The position numbers were made by a program, and so were the translations under genes. Source: Mesostigma viride (Eukaryota; Streptophyta; Mesostigmatophyceae; Mesostigmatales; Mesostigmataceae). From it: 64,000 nucleotides of DNA. The stretch is taken from contig RPFO01001284.1 in NCBI GenBank assembly GCA_009746045.1, forward strand, positions 62,001 through 126,000, read 5' to 3'. The notes under the pieces are model-generated. The model was not told the DNA's origin and did no database searches. It saw only the letters and a program-made list of their open reading frames with translations. Position 1 is the stretch's first letter. The number at the start of each line of letters is the position of its first letter. Below, piece by piece: positions 46,500 to 57,255 of this stretch.

Positions 46500-47640
46500 C
46501 CAGGCACGTGCCCGCTAGTTGCTAGGCATACTGGCCGTGAACATGGCCTTGTAGTAGTAATTAATAATGAGCCTGGGGAGGGGGGGCTGACGAACCAGCA
46601 GAATTTACTCGATCGCTGACCTCTGACATCTATGCCGAACCCATCACGCTTATTAATTAAGAAGCCGCAGTCTGCGCAACTCTGGCGGGAGTGGGCCTGG
46701 CGCTAGCTCGAGGCCTGTGCTGAACATATTTGGTCTAGAAGTTAGCCCAAATTGAATTGGAGGCCATGGCCCTTGGCCTGGCAGCCCCCCCGCCTCTTAG
46801 ACGACACCACGGTACACTAGCTTCCCTGCTTCAGGCCGCTTCATGCTGCTCGGCCTGAGTTGGCTTCCCGACTGCGAGGAGCCGTGGGACGACATGACGA
46901 CCCGGATCGGCATGGCAACTTGCACAAGCACCGTCGCTGACGGAGCAACCCCACCCTGCGGCCCAGCTTGTCAAGCGCGACCTATGTATTCAAGGTCCGC
47001 CGGTCATTCTAAGGATCCTGACCTGTGCGGCGCCGAGGCGTGGACGCTGACGCAGGAGCTGAAGCATCGACTCGACGTCACTATCACCAAGATCTATGCT
47101 GTGCAAGGCACTTAATAATATTCCACTCTGACAGTTTGCACATTAGCCAATGAGGATTTGTACGCTGATTTACCACATGTTTCCCACATTCTTAGGCACA
47201 GGCGCCTGGGCCTAGCCGGGCAACTGGCCAGCACAGATAAGGTAGATACATCACTGACAGACTATAGCTGGCACGGTGGCACCAAGCACGCGCCGGCACA
47301 GCCTGGGCGTTTTGTCTTCACGTGGCATGCCCAGGCTGCGCGCGCCGCCTGGGCCGCCCTCCGTGACCTTTCCACGATAGGCTAGGCATGGACATGTGCT
47401 ACTGTACCCTCGACGGGGCAGGCTCACGCCCGGGGACCCCCCTGGTTTGTCTGAAATATATGGAGGCAGATGACGCATAAAAATATTAGATAGGTGGCAG
47501 ACAGTAATGAGGGCCATGCACCAGTGACCTTCCAGACTGTCGGTGGGGCCTCCGCATGTGACTAAGTTTGGCATGCATAGCAATTCGGGCCGTGGTGCCC
47601 GCAACCCTGTAACTAGGAGCTAGACATAGCCATATCCATC
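46500..47640 (+). mobile_element. LINE copy D2, decayed RT to 3' end
   Basis: The RT active-site region is recognisable but changed: ATCTATGCCGAACCCATCACG (about 46627) gives YAEP where other copies have YADD. The 3' end from 47130 matches the family (NEDLYADLPHVSHILRHRRLG) through CGGGCCGTGGTGCCCGCAACC at about 47610. Stops and indels throughout. Confidence 0.78.
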
Positions 47641-48534
47641 CACCCCATCCCATATTCGTTTCCCTGCATGCGGATTTTTGCTCACGTGACGCAGTTACGT
47701 GTAAACTGATTACTCAATTAATTTCTAAGTACTGGCTGTGCTCATAGTCTATTTTTTGTCAATGCACCCACCAGTTTACACCAGCACACTTCAGCCTTGC
47801 AGGTGCACCCCCAGGCTCTCCTAAAGTTTTGATTGCACCTGTGAGAGACCTGCCTTCTTGGGAGTGAGAGAAGGATGGGTGTCTCTCACCCCTTTTCTCG
47901 TTGTGCCAAAAACAGGGATGGAAAGCACAGTCAGCGAAATTTTTGGTACGACACTGCATTCGAACACAGGACCTCTTGCATGAATTCGCGACAGACGCAA
48001 CTCCAGGGGTCTCCTCAATCCGACGGCATCCCAATCAATTAATTTTCTATTAACCGTGGAACTCCAGGGTAACCAGACGCTTTATTAAAACAATGAGTGG
48101 AGCACATACAAAAGGCAGGCCACATCCCGGCCGCCGATGCTCATGGGAACACTTATTGCTTGGCAAAGGCTAGCCTTACCCCCAAACACGCAGGGAGGGT
48201 GGGCGGGAAAAGAAAAGAGGCCGACCTTAGCTAGGTGGGTTTGTTTTTGTCCTTTTTTGCGTGTCATGCGGCCTTGGCCGGGACGGCATTTTTTCGCCAC
48301 GCAAATGTTGCGTCTGAACAAATGACGCAATGTGGCGTTTTAATTGCCAGCAGCTTACGTAAGGCTGCCGGGGCTATTAGGTCACATATTGCGTGAGAGA
48401 AGGAATCTAGATCTACTAGTTAATTAATCACTACGCCATCAGCCAAGAAAACTAGACAGTGGCAGGTTTATATGTCAACGTAGCTCCTGCCACCTGGCAA
48501 AGAAAAACTGCACTAGGAACTCAGGGACCGTAAA

Positions 48535-48630
48535 AGTGGTAAAAGTGGTAAAAAGTGGTAAAAAGTGGTAAAAAGTGGTAAAAAGTGGTAAAAGGCGGTA
48601 AAAAGTGGTAAAAAGTGGTAAAACGGTGGG
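48535..48630. repeat. 10 bp repeat (GTGGTAAAAA)n
   Basis: About nine units of GTGGTAAAA(A), one reading GGCGGTAAAA. Confidence 0.9.
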
Positions 48631-48702
48631 AAAACGCTAGGAGCAAAGCAGGTGGTAAAATCGTTTTACCACCTTTTACCACCTCAGTTTTACCACTTGA
48701 CT

Positions 48703-48850
48703 GTCAAAGTGGTAAAAAATACCACAAAGTGGTAAAAGTGAGGGTGGTAAAAACACGCCACAAAGTGGTAAAAGTGAGGGTGGTAAAAACACGCCACAAA
48801 GTGGTAAAAATGAGGGTGGTAAAAAAATACCACAAAGCGGTAAAGATGAC
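48703..48850. repeat. 36 bp repeat (CACAAAGTGGTAAAAGTGAG), four copies
   Basis: Units share GTGGTAAAA with the neighbouring 10 bp array and are probably derived from it. Confidence 0.88.
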
Positions 48851-49461
48851 AGTGATAAAAAAGGGGAAAATGCAGATTTTGCCAGCATTACAACACAAGC
48901 ACTGTTGAGAACAGCTTAACAGGCCATCATTCCAAATGGTTTCTTTATTAGAAATAATAATACATCCCATTTACAGTTGTCTCTCTTGATTTACAATGAG
49001 GATTTAGGCCCACATTGGGCGACGGTCTCATCGATACGTTTCCACCATTGTGAAATAACTAAGGCCGCATCATTGAAGCCCAGCCAATTAATTTACTTCT
49101 TCTTCAGGTGTCATCATGATCAATGATGCTTCTTTGCATGAACAAAGCCACACAGTTGCCAGCACTCATGCTCTGGAGGCCTGCAGGCACACAGAGCACC
49201 ACCATTGAAGAGGACACAAGGGCAGCAAGGCAGGGGGGGGGGGGGGGCAGTCAGGCACGGCAGATAGTTGTTGCCCAGCAAAACATCCTATGGCCGGTGA
49301 AATGGGTTATGCCTTAACCCCGCTAGATTGTCAGCAGTCTGACACTCAAGCAGGCATACAGAACGGTAGTATAATATAGCCGGTCCAGTTAGTAGCCTGT
49401 GTAGTTGAATGAACAAAAGCGAAAGCATGCCAGTGAGGGCAACTGCAAATAAGGAAAACAT

Positions 49462-49624
49462 CAGGGAGACAACCAGCGCAGGCCAGAAATCGGGAGAATC
49501 CGGACCATGGTAGCTCGAGCCTGCCGTGATCTTGTCCGCGTGTTCGAGTCGTTCAGGATGATGAAGATGAATGGTGATGGAAATGTGTAGCCTTGTGCAT
49601 TGAAATTATGGCTGGCTTACGTGT
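49462..49624 (+). mobile_element. SINE-like element, copy 2, with 12 bp target duplication
   Basis: 163 bp insertion CAGGGAGACAACC...GGCTTACGTGT flanked by TAAGGAAAACAT on both sides (49450-49461 and 49625-49636). 159 bp of it matches 4888-5046. A 12 bp duplication and no terminal inverted repeats fit target-primed insertion by LINE machinery. Inside, GGTAGCTCGAGCC and TGTTCGAGTCG weakly resemble pol III A and B boxes; there is no poly(A) tail. Confidence 0.75.
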
Positions 49625-49636
49625 TAAGGAAAACAT

Positions 49637-51037
49637 TACCTTGCAAAAACTGCTACTCTGATTGCTAACAAATTAAACAAAGGTATGGTTTGCAAAGGTG
49701 CCGCGCATTGGACTTTGACAGCAAATGAATCGGAAGATAACGATTGAAAGCAATGGTTACCGACAGATTCACAAATACGAATTGAAACAACTAAAGAAAG
49801 CGCTTGCTCACCATAAACTTTCACCGCGCTTCTATAGCCTTCGATGCAGACCACGTTCCTCGTCCCGTCTCTGCGATAGGGCCGCATTGCTATAGACATC
49901 TTGCAGTCCCGTGATCGCGCCGATCGCCGACCTACAGTAGCTTCCCTGGCCCTTGCTTTGAATGTTCAAGGACTCACACTGAGGAAACGATGCCTTCATC
50001 TTGTCGAGTCGCACCACATGAATACAACGGTCACACGGCTCGCAACTCGGAAGGTCAGGCTTTGCAATGCCGGGCTCCTGAAATGAAGTTACGGTTACGC
50101 CGCTCAGTCTCCGGCAGCGATGTGTACAGCGTGTACATTTACCTTAGTATCAAGTCATAATAGCAAGCCGTATGTCCATTCGTTTGAATTTTGCTGACGA
50201 TGTACGGATTAGAATCACATACCCAGGATTTTTCTCTGGCAGGGATGTGTACAGCGTGTACATTTACCTTAGTATCAAGTCATAATGGCAAGCCATATGT
50301 CCATTCGTTTGAATTATGCTGACGATGTACGGATTAGAATCACGATCACAGGATTTTATGATTGTAGATGCCAATGGGTGTGCAGAGTGACAGGTCTTGC
50401 AGTGTGACCTTCGCCCGGTATTGCCGTTGCGGAAAGACTACTGTCGCTTGGCCTGTACAGTTCAAAAACTAGCGGTTGCTGCTGGTTTCGGATCGACGCC
50501 AGCAACCGACATGCTTTTGCGCCAACGGCCATAAACACATGTAGTAGTAGTGCAGCTGCTTTTGGGTGTGGTCGACAGGACGTGATTACCCCACATTTCA
50601 CTTCGCGGTTTGCGCTGGGAGTATACAGCTAATTGATTCTGAAAGGTAATGGCAGGAGGATGGGGGGTTTGAGTTGAGTAACTCTAGAGCCCTAGGATCT
50701 GGCTCTAAGTTCCCCATGTCCGTCCGCACGCCTTCCGCTAGCGTCCGCTAAGCCGCCGGCTATAATCCGGCGGTCCGATGCGGTCGACCGGTCTAAGGGC
50801 GGCGCCTAGGGCCGGCGCCACCTAGGCCCCAGTCCGGGGCCTTATCCGTGTCGGTACGGACAGCTAGCTTGTCCAACGGTTACGGCTAACCGGATAGGCT
50901 TTGCTGGCTAAGACATAAACCAGTGGTTGGCCAGCTCCGAGAGCAGTTCTCTGTGTTCACCTTATCCCAAGCTCATCGTGACCGACCGCCATAGCTCAGC
51001 CGGTCGGGGGCTTTAACTTGTATTCATAAAATTCCCG
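49637..51037. other. non-coding; probable 5' LTR/leader of outer retrotransposon
   Basis: No gene recognised before 50600. The 50640-51037 stretch, GC-rich and directly upstream of gag, is where the outer element's 5' LTR and leader should be. LTR borders cannot be set because the 3' LTR is outside the window. Just before the gag ATG, ATAGCTCAGCCGGTCGGGG (about 50992) looks like a tRNA D-arm. Confidence 0.45.
50111..50360. repeat. 125 bp tandem duplication
   Basis: Copies 50111-50235 and 50236-50360, about 93% identical by eye (GATGTGTACAGCGTGTACAT... to ...TTAGAATCAC). Confidence 0.9.
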
Positions 51038-52912
51038 ATGGCTTCCGGTTCACGGAGCCGCACGGGCGAACACACAGATACGCCAAGTGGCGAGGCCGCA
51101 GGGTCCGTCCTGCCACGCTTTAGTGCGGACGAGGCCACGAGGTTGATGCAAACCCTCGTGGCGCAACCTGAACTGGCCAAGCAGTTCAAGCATTTGATGC
51201 TTGCTGCTGACGACGCACTGAATCGCGGCCCTCTCAAGCAAACGGAGGTGCCCGCTGATCTACCTGCCGACTATACGGCGGACGACGCAGCAGATTTTCT
51301 GGCTGCTCTCAAGCGTCTGCGCGATGGACGCGCGGACAAAGATTCGGAGCTGATTGGCAAGTTCCGTGCAGTATTCTGCAGTACAACCAAGCACCCAAAC
51401 ATTGCCAATCTAGTTCGCATTGCGGACGACAACAAACAAACCTGGGAAGTTTTTTACAACGGTCTAGATGCCCACTTGTCGCGGGCTAAGGAAGAGGCCG
51501 ACGAGCAAGCCTTCAACGATTTCGAGGGCTATGCAGTTAATAAGGCAAATTTGCCCGGGGCTGCACGTGATTTCCAGGTCTTCGTGCACAAGCATAAGCT
51601 GCTAGATACTCTCAAGCCCATTTTCCTGTGCAATCGATTTCTCAAGAAATGCGACCTGTCGTCGGATGTGCATCTGACCATAGCGACGGAACTCAAAAAG
51701 AAGAGTGCCGTCAGTTTCGACGAGGGCATGCTGTATTTGATCTCATGCTTCAAGAGTGCGCAGTCCAAGCCGGCTGCCTCGGCTGCTCTGCCATCCCTGC
51801 GCAAGGTGGATACCGGCGCGTCTTCTTCTTCAGGCTCAGAGGCTCCCATTACGCGGTCGGAGCTTACGGCCATCCTGAAAAAGGTCGTCGGCCACGGCAA
51901 CAACGGGGGCCAGCGAGGGCGCAAGCGCGGGCATGGTGGCGACGCCAAGCAGGGTGATAATCCCCCGGCCAAGCGGCAGCAGGGGGCGTCTACTGACCGC
52001 AAGCAACGCTGTGAGCGCTGCTTCGGACGTCGCCATGTCCGGGATGACTGCCGAGTTCGCCCGGACCTGGAGCTCGAGGACAACCTTTGCCGCAAGTGCC
52101 ACGACGTTCTGCGTGGTCACAGCGTGGAGGCGTGCAAGGCCAAGCGCATCGTCGTCCACGGCACACGCGAGGAGTGGGCAGAGCGACGGGCAGCACGAAA
52201 GTCAGGTGAGAGCACGCTCGATACCCCTTCTTTTGCTCAATGCGTCACGCTGAACCGGGCCGTCGTAGAGCCTGACGTCGTTCCTAAAAGCAACGTGACT
52301 GCATCCTCTGTCTCCTTCCGTGATGTGCTCACGCAATCCGTTGATGCTGCTCTGGCTCTGTCGCGCCAGGATCACGTGCTTCCTGAGCACGGGTCTACAA
52401 TGCGTGACCTAAGCAATGTGGTGTCTTCTAGGTCGGGTGTGTACAACGCCGAGCGACCAAGCACTACTGCAGCACCCCAGCTAGATACTGGGGCGGTTGG
52501 GCCTATGAGGAATGTTGTGACAGTGCAAGAGAATGCTGGGCGGGCAGATGTTCTCGGTACACACCACCCTAGTGTGGATCTTCACATTGGCAAGGTGCTC
52601 ACACGGGCGGCCTTTCGTGCAGCCTCTGAAGCTGCCCAGTTAGCCAATGTCACTACCCCAGTAGTCACCCCACCTGTTGAGAATCCTGACAATGCCACTG
52701 CACCTCAGGCTGTCACCCTGAAACTGTTAGCATACCAGATGCACCGTGCATACGGGCATGAGGCCCAAGCCGAGGTAGAGGGGGCACACATGTTGGGGGC
52801 ACCTTTATACAACGAGCTGAAGAATGTGCGTGCTCAGTGTCCTGCCTGCATCAAGATCAGGAAGAAGTCGCGTAGGCGGCATGCCAAGACTCCACCCTTG
52901 GAGCGAGGGTAA
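51038..52912 (+). CDS. outer element gag plus N-terminal pol (to integrase zinc domain)
   Basis: 624 codons from ATG 51038. About residues 1-290 are an alpha-helical capsid-like gag. CCHC knuckles are CERCFGRRHVRDDC (about 325-338) and CRKCHDVLRGHSVEAC (about 351-366). After ~200 low-complexity residues comes an integrase-type zinc motif, HRAYGH...CPAC (about 569-604). The TAA at 52910 is in frame with the next part and falls just before the first catalytic Asp of integrase, so it is probably a nonsense mutation rather than a gag/pol boundary. Gag packages RNA; zinc knuckles bind it. Confidence 0.85.
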   Translation: MASGSRSRTGEHTDTPSGEAAGSVLPRFSADEATRLMQTLVAQPELAKQFKHLMLAADDALNRGPLKQTEVPADLPADYTADDAADFLAALKRLRDGRADKDSELIGKFRAVFCSTTKHPNIANLVRIADDNKQTWEVFYNGLDAHLSRAKEEADEQAFNDFEGYAVNKANLPGAARDFQVFVHKHKLLDTLKPIFLCNRFLKKCDLSSDVHLTIATELKKKSAVSFDEGMLYLISCFKSAQSKPAASAALPSLRKVDTGASSSSGSEAPITRSELTAILKKVVGHGNNGGQRGRKRGHGGDAKQGDNPPAKRQQGASTDRKQRCERCFGRRHVRDDCRVRPDLELEDNLCRKCHDVLRGHSVEACKAKRIVVHGTREEWAERRAARKSGESTLDTPSFAQCVTLNRAVVEPDVVPKSNVTASSVSFRDVLTQSVDAALALSRQDHVLPEHGSTMRDLSNVVSSRSGVYNAERPSTTAAPQLDTGAVGPMRNVVTVQENAGRADVLGTHHPSVDLHIGKVLTRAAFRAASEAAQLANVTTPVVTPPVENPDNATAPQAVTLKLLAYQMHRAYGHEAQAEVEGAHMLGAPLYNELKNVRAQCPACIKIRKKSRRRHAKTPPLERG

Positions 52913-52915
52913 CTT

Positions 52916-54491
52916 GTGGGGGATGTCATGCACATGGAAGGGGGGGACACCTATTTCATAGTCAAGGATAGGTTCAGCAAGGTCACCTACATTGAGCCGC
53001 TGCCCCACATGTATGAGGCTGACCTGCACAGGGCTATCAAGATCAGCCTGGCTTTCTTTCATCCCGTAGTGGAGCTCATGCTAGACCAGCAGTTCCGCTG
53101 TGTGCAAGGTTTGCCGGGGATGGAGGCCGTGGTCATCGTGGGGCGTGAGGATCACGGCAATATGGGCATGATAGATCGCACTGTAAGCTATGTCAAGACT
53201 GTGGCAGCCAAGCGACAGGATAACCCACATGGCCAATCCTACGCGGTCAAGACGACGTGGTGCAAGGAGCTCATGCATGTGTGCAACCATAGGCACGTGC
53301 TCGATGTCAAGGGCTTTGGGCTAGTCACGCCTCGGGGGCTGTCAGCGGGCACCTACTCACCCGAGGTAGTAGAGGCATACCAACAGCATCTACAGGATAC
53401 CGCCGCCAAGCTGCGGCTCAAGGATGCCACGCTGCCTGATTTGTCTAGCGCTTTTGAGGTCGGGCAGTTGGTCATGTTCCACAAGGAGAGCTCGCCCAGC
53501 GGCAAACGGGGCACCATGCAGGGGCCTGGGGCCATCACAAAGTTAGACTGGCCGCTGCGGGTCATAGACATAGAGTGGAATGATCGGGTGTATAGGGTTC
53601 CATGGGCATCGGTGGCAGGCTATAAGCAAGGGGATGGCATGGAGAGTGAGCTGGCAGCCAACAGGGCACTGGGGTGGGTAGTGAAGGATAATGCGCCTGT
53701 CGTAGCATCTGAGGTGGTACCCCACGGGTCGCTCCCAGGGGCAGACACAGCTACACCCCCCCCCTCCCCTGGGCCCCAATATGACCCCGTGGATGGGTGG
53801 GATGAGGATGGGGTGGGTTTGACGGGACCTAGTGCACGTAGTGACTCACCTCCTGTGCTAGCCACGGATAATGTGGGAGGCCCGCCTAGCGTGGCCTCGC
53901 CGGAGGGTCAGGGTCCTGCCCATGCGCCTCGCCCACCTAGGGACCTGGCTTCAACGGTCACGGCCTTGTGGCGTGCTCAGGCGCTTAAAGCGAAAGCTGC
54001 ATCAGGGGTGGCTCAGGTCAAAACTCTCTCACAGGGGGTCAGACCGGTTAAGTCAGCCTTGTTTCCTACGTGTAGACCGTGGCAGCTGGTGGCTGTGGAC
54101 ACGCAAGCATCCGTGTCTATTATCTCTCGTCGGGCGGCCACCCTGTATCCAGTGCTAGAGTCGCCGTACAAATCGGTGACCGACTTTGCAGGCACTTCGG
54201 CATATCAAGTTACCGGGATGGTGGTGCTGCCGGTGTTGGGCATTGACACGCCGTTTCACGTCGTGGATGGCTACGAGGATGTGGCCTTGCTGGGCGAACC
54301 TTTCGTATCATACCCAGGGTTCTCAGTGTCCACTGACTTGATGTCGGTCGCGGGGGTGGGCAGCATCCCGCTTCGCGAGTACCACGCTCCATTGGGGGTG
54401 GTGGTAGGGCAGCCCGGCGTCGTGCGGCGCTTACCGATGGCGGCGTTTTCCACACCGCCGCTCGTCCAGTCCATCATTCAGCCTCAGGATT
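52916..54491 (+). CDS. outer element integrase core and protease-like domain, interrupted
   Basis: Same frame as the preceding part, one codon after its stop. Integrase core: D in GDVMHM, D in LMLDQQF, and at the third position D in GMIDRTV where the inner element has E. Second-to-third spacing is 29 residues rather than 35. Then GKRGTMQGPGAI...VPWASV, a small C-terminal domain. From about 54050 a retropepsin-like domain: VAVDTQASVSIIS (Asp codon at 54098), ending ALLGEPFVSYPG. The last native codons read QPQD; the inner LTR starts at 54492 and supplies an artificial stop. Confidence 0.8.
54487..54491 (+). repeat. target-site duplication GGATT (left)
   Basis: Identical to 62305-62309 on the far side of the inner element; 5 bp is typical for LTR-element integrase. 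Confidence 0.9.
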
Positions 54492-55107
54492 AGTTAACGT
54501 AAAGGATTTACGTTAGATGGATAGAGATTGTTACGCTCTTTCCAACGGCACCTTGAACGCCTCATTTGGTTAAGGAACGTAAAAGTTATGACGTTTCCTA
54601 GGCTGTGCCGACAGTACCCGGCGCGCCACTGTGGGCGCGTACGGACACAGGATGTACAAGTGTCACTTTGATAGTCCGCAGGACGTTGACAGGACTTGTA
54701 CAGGACTTGATGGTCAATTGATAGGTAGGCGTGCTGTAGCGCGCCAGGACCTATGAGACAATTGATGCTGAGTAGTGTACGGATAGGTCCACAGGTAAGC
54801 CGTATGGACAATTGATAGATCTGCGCGCCAAAGGCGTGCCAGAGTCTGTGTAATCAATTGATTGACAGTTCAGCTGTGACAGTACAGCTGAATACTTGGA
54901 CGCGTCCCTAACAACCTATATGTGTGACTTGGTCGCACCGGGACGCTAGTTCTTGCGTGCACGTTCTCTTGGCACTGCGACCCTGTCGTCTGTGCTGCGT
55001 GCAGTCTTGGAAGTGACGTGACTTACGTCTGTGTTTCCTTGTTATTAATAAAGGCAACTTCCTGCAAGAACCATGGCGGAATTCGTGGCATTCTCACTCT
55101 TACAACT
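54492..55107 (+). repeat. 5' LTR of inner element
   Basis: Begins AGTTAACG and ends TTACAACT, so the terminal inverted repeat is AGTT/AACT rather than the usual TG/CA. AATAAA at 55047-55052 could serve polyadenylation. The ATG in ACCATGGCGGAATTC near the end lies in both LTRs. Confidence 0.93.
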
Positions 55108-55134
55108 CGTATTACTACACGCTTCGTCAAAAAG

Positions 55135-55844
55135 ATGCCAAATTCTGAAGAATTCCGGATTCCCGACGATGAGGAAATAGCCGCTCCGCCGGCTGGTCCT
55201 TCGTCAAGACCGACTGCGCCGTCGTGGCAGCAATTGCTCGACGAAGTCACAATCTCGCTCGACGAGCTTCATCGTCAGCAGCGCGCAGCTCATCCATTGC
55301 TCGGGGATAACCCCGAGGACCCCGATTTGCCAGCACTGGTGCCGGCTATCGCGCACTGTTGGACCAGATTCGCAACATTTTATCGACATTTACGGTCCAG
55401 GTGCGGGGAGGTTTGCGGTCGGTGACCGAAGTCACGACTGCCATTGAGGAGTTGGACAACGCCATCTCTTCACTCACCGGTTACCAGAGAAACTTACAAA
55501 ACTGGGCATCGCTACGCACGGGGGGCGCGCCGGCGGTGTCGACAAATTTGTTTCAAGATCTCGCGTTGCTATCGCTGCTCACACGCGGCGTACGCAGTCG
55601 CGAGCGCCAGGTTTTAATTAACCTGGTGGCATTTCTCGCATCTGTGCGAGAGTGGATTCCCGCGGGGTGGGAATTGTTGACGATCTTTACACATCCTCTG
55701 CGCCTCGTCGCGCGTCGGCGCGTCGCAACTTACGCGGCGGGGAGCACACCGGTTTTAATACATACCGGTGCAGGTCCGGAGCTGGATATGGAGGATCGTG
55801 AGTTCGTATACACGTACTGCGACTTCAGGGGCCTTGACTACTAG
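55135..55844 (+). CDS. extra ORF between 5' LTR and gag, unknown function, one frameshift
   Basis: Starts ATG 55135 (MPNSEEFRIPDDEE) and runs to about residue 72. A -1 frame change near 55345 leads into a second open stretch from about 55350 to 55844 (reading LLDQIRNILSTF ... YCDFRGLDY, TAG). Together about 235 codons, predicted mostly helical, ending acidic. Codon use (GCG, CGC, GAC) differs from the rest of the inner element, which favours CTG/AGG/CCT. Not recognised as gag, envelope or any known domain; no equivalent was seen in the outer element. Confidence 0.55.
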
Positions 55845-56134
55845 TCGGCCTAATTTTCTTTTCCAGTACTCGTCGACATTTTGTCGAATTTTCAGCGGCA
55901 ATTCGCGGGGGCGGAGCGACACCGGCGCAGGCGGCAGTGGCGACAATTTTGTACATATTTTCTGCTGCTTGTGCTGAGGTGTTTTTTGAATAGCTTGTAG
56001 TGCAGAATGGCAGACGGGCGCCGTAGCAAGGTGCCCCAGCCAGTGGGAATAATGGTGGTGCTGGTAGTGGGACCGCTCACGTAGATGACGTGGGGTTACC
56101 GGAGAGATTACCAACCTTCCTCACAATAATAATA

Positions 56135-57123
56135 ATGCACAAGCTGTTCATGGCTTTGATCTTACCACTCAGGGTTTTAATTGTCAATCAGCTGCAACCT
56201 GTAACCTCAGACTCCAAGCCTAAGCAGGCTGAAGAGTTTGTGGAAGGGCTGGAAGGGTTTCCTAGTTTGTACGGTGGTACAAATTACTATCAGATCTGGA
56301 TAGGCAGCAGCACTTTTGGCAAGTGTACTGACCAGATTAAGGACCTAACCAGGGAATGTAAGAAGGCCAACAAGGCCTGGGCACTGTATGTAGCTGAGCT
56401 GAAGGAGCTGCTTGAAGACCAGCGAAAGAAGGTCGGCATCCATTGGCAGGACAAGTATCAAGGGTGGGAGGTCAAGGGGGACCTGATCCAGAATTTCCTT
56501 AACTATTGTAAAATGGTTGAGGAGGGCAGGGCTCACGGCTTTAATGTGGCTGATAACATAGCCCTGACCAACTGGCTCAAGGTTTCTGGGCTGGATAAGG
56601 CTACACGTGGCTCCTTAAAGGTCATGTGTGCCCCACACTCAACCCTCAAGGCCTACAAGGTCATAATCAAACAAGCACTCGAGGCAGAGGAGCTGTTTGA
56701 GGGTGGAGTGCCAGCAGTGAAGGCTACCCAGGCAGGTGGGCGTACCCAGGGTGGCTCCAAGACGTCTGAGGCTGACCGAAGCCAAGGAGGGCGTAGGGGC
56801 AACCATAACAAGCGCAAGGGAGATCATTCACCTGATTCTGACAGGAGGTCACACTCCAAGTCGGTGTTCAGGCGGGTGGGTGGTCAGCCCAAGCAGGGCA
56901 ACGCGTCTGACAACGGGGGAGTGGCCAGGGCAAGTCAAAGATACAATGCTACCTGTGCAAGGGGTGGGGGCACATCAAGAAGGAGTGTCCCAGCTTCAAG
57001 AAGTCCCAGGGCCAGGGCAGCAACAAGAATAACAACAACAACAAGAAGAACAACAACAAGTCCCAGGGGCCAGCCTTCAAAGGGCAGTCAGCAAGAAGAC
57101 AACAAGGAGCAGTGACTGTCTGA
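56135..57123 (+). CDS. inner element gag, frameshifted
   Basis: ATG 56135 is the first in this frame; an upstream ATG at 56007 in another frame could be the original start if a G is missing near 56046. Helical gag core from about 56220 (KQAEEFVEGLEGFPSLYGG) to 56715, then a basic hinge. Frame changes within the G5 run at 56914-56918. The next frame carries a perfect zinc knuckle CYLCKGWGHIKKEC (56950-56991) and an Asn/Lys-rich tail to TGA 57121. Confidence 0.8.
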
Positions 57124-57255
57124 GGCAACCCCTACACACCTTAATTCACCCAGGGGGAGGCCAGGTGCTCCAATGCAGATTTTATATCTGGGCAACAAGA
57201 GGGTGATCTCCAGGTTCAGGGTGGCCCCAGGTCACCTGGAGAGGTACAGGTTCCT

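Larger units (their letters stand above)
47641..49449. other. non-coding spacer with repeats
   Basis: No gene recognised. Contains a LINE-tail palindrome (TGCTCACGTGACGCAGTTAC, 47677-47700) and a minus-strand tRNA-like T-arm string GTGTTCGAATGC (about 47960) that is too degenerate to call. Confidence 0.45.
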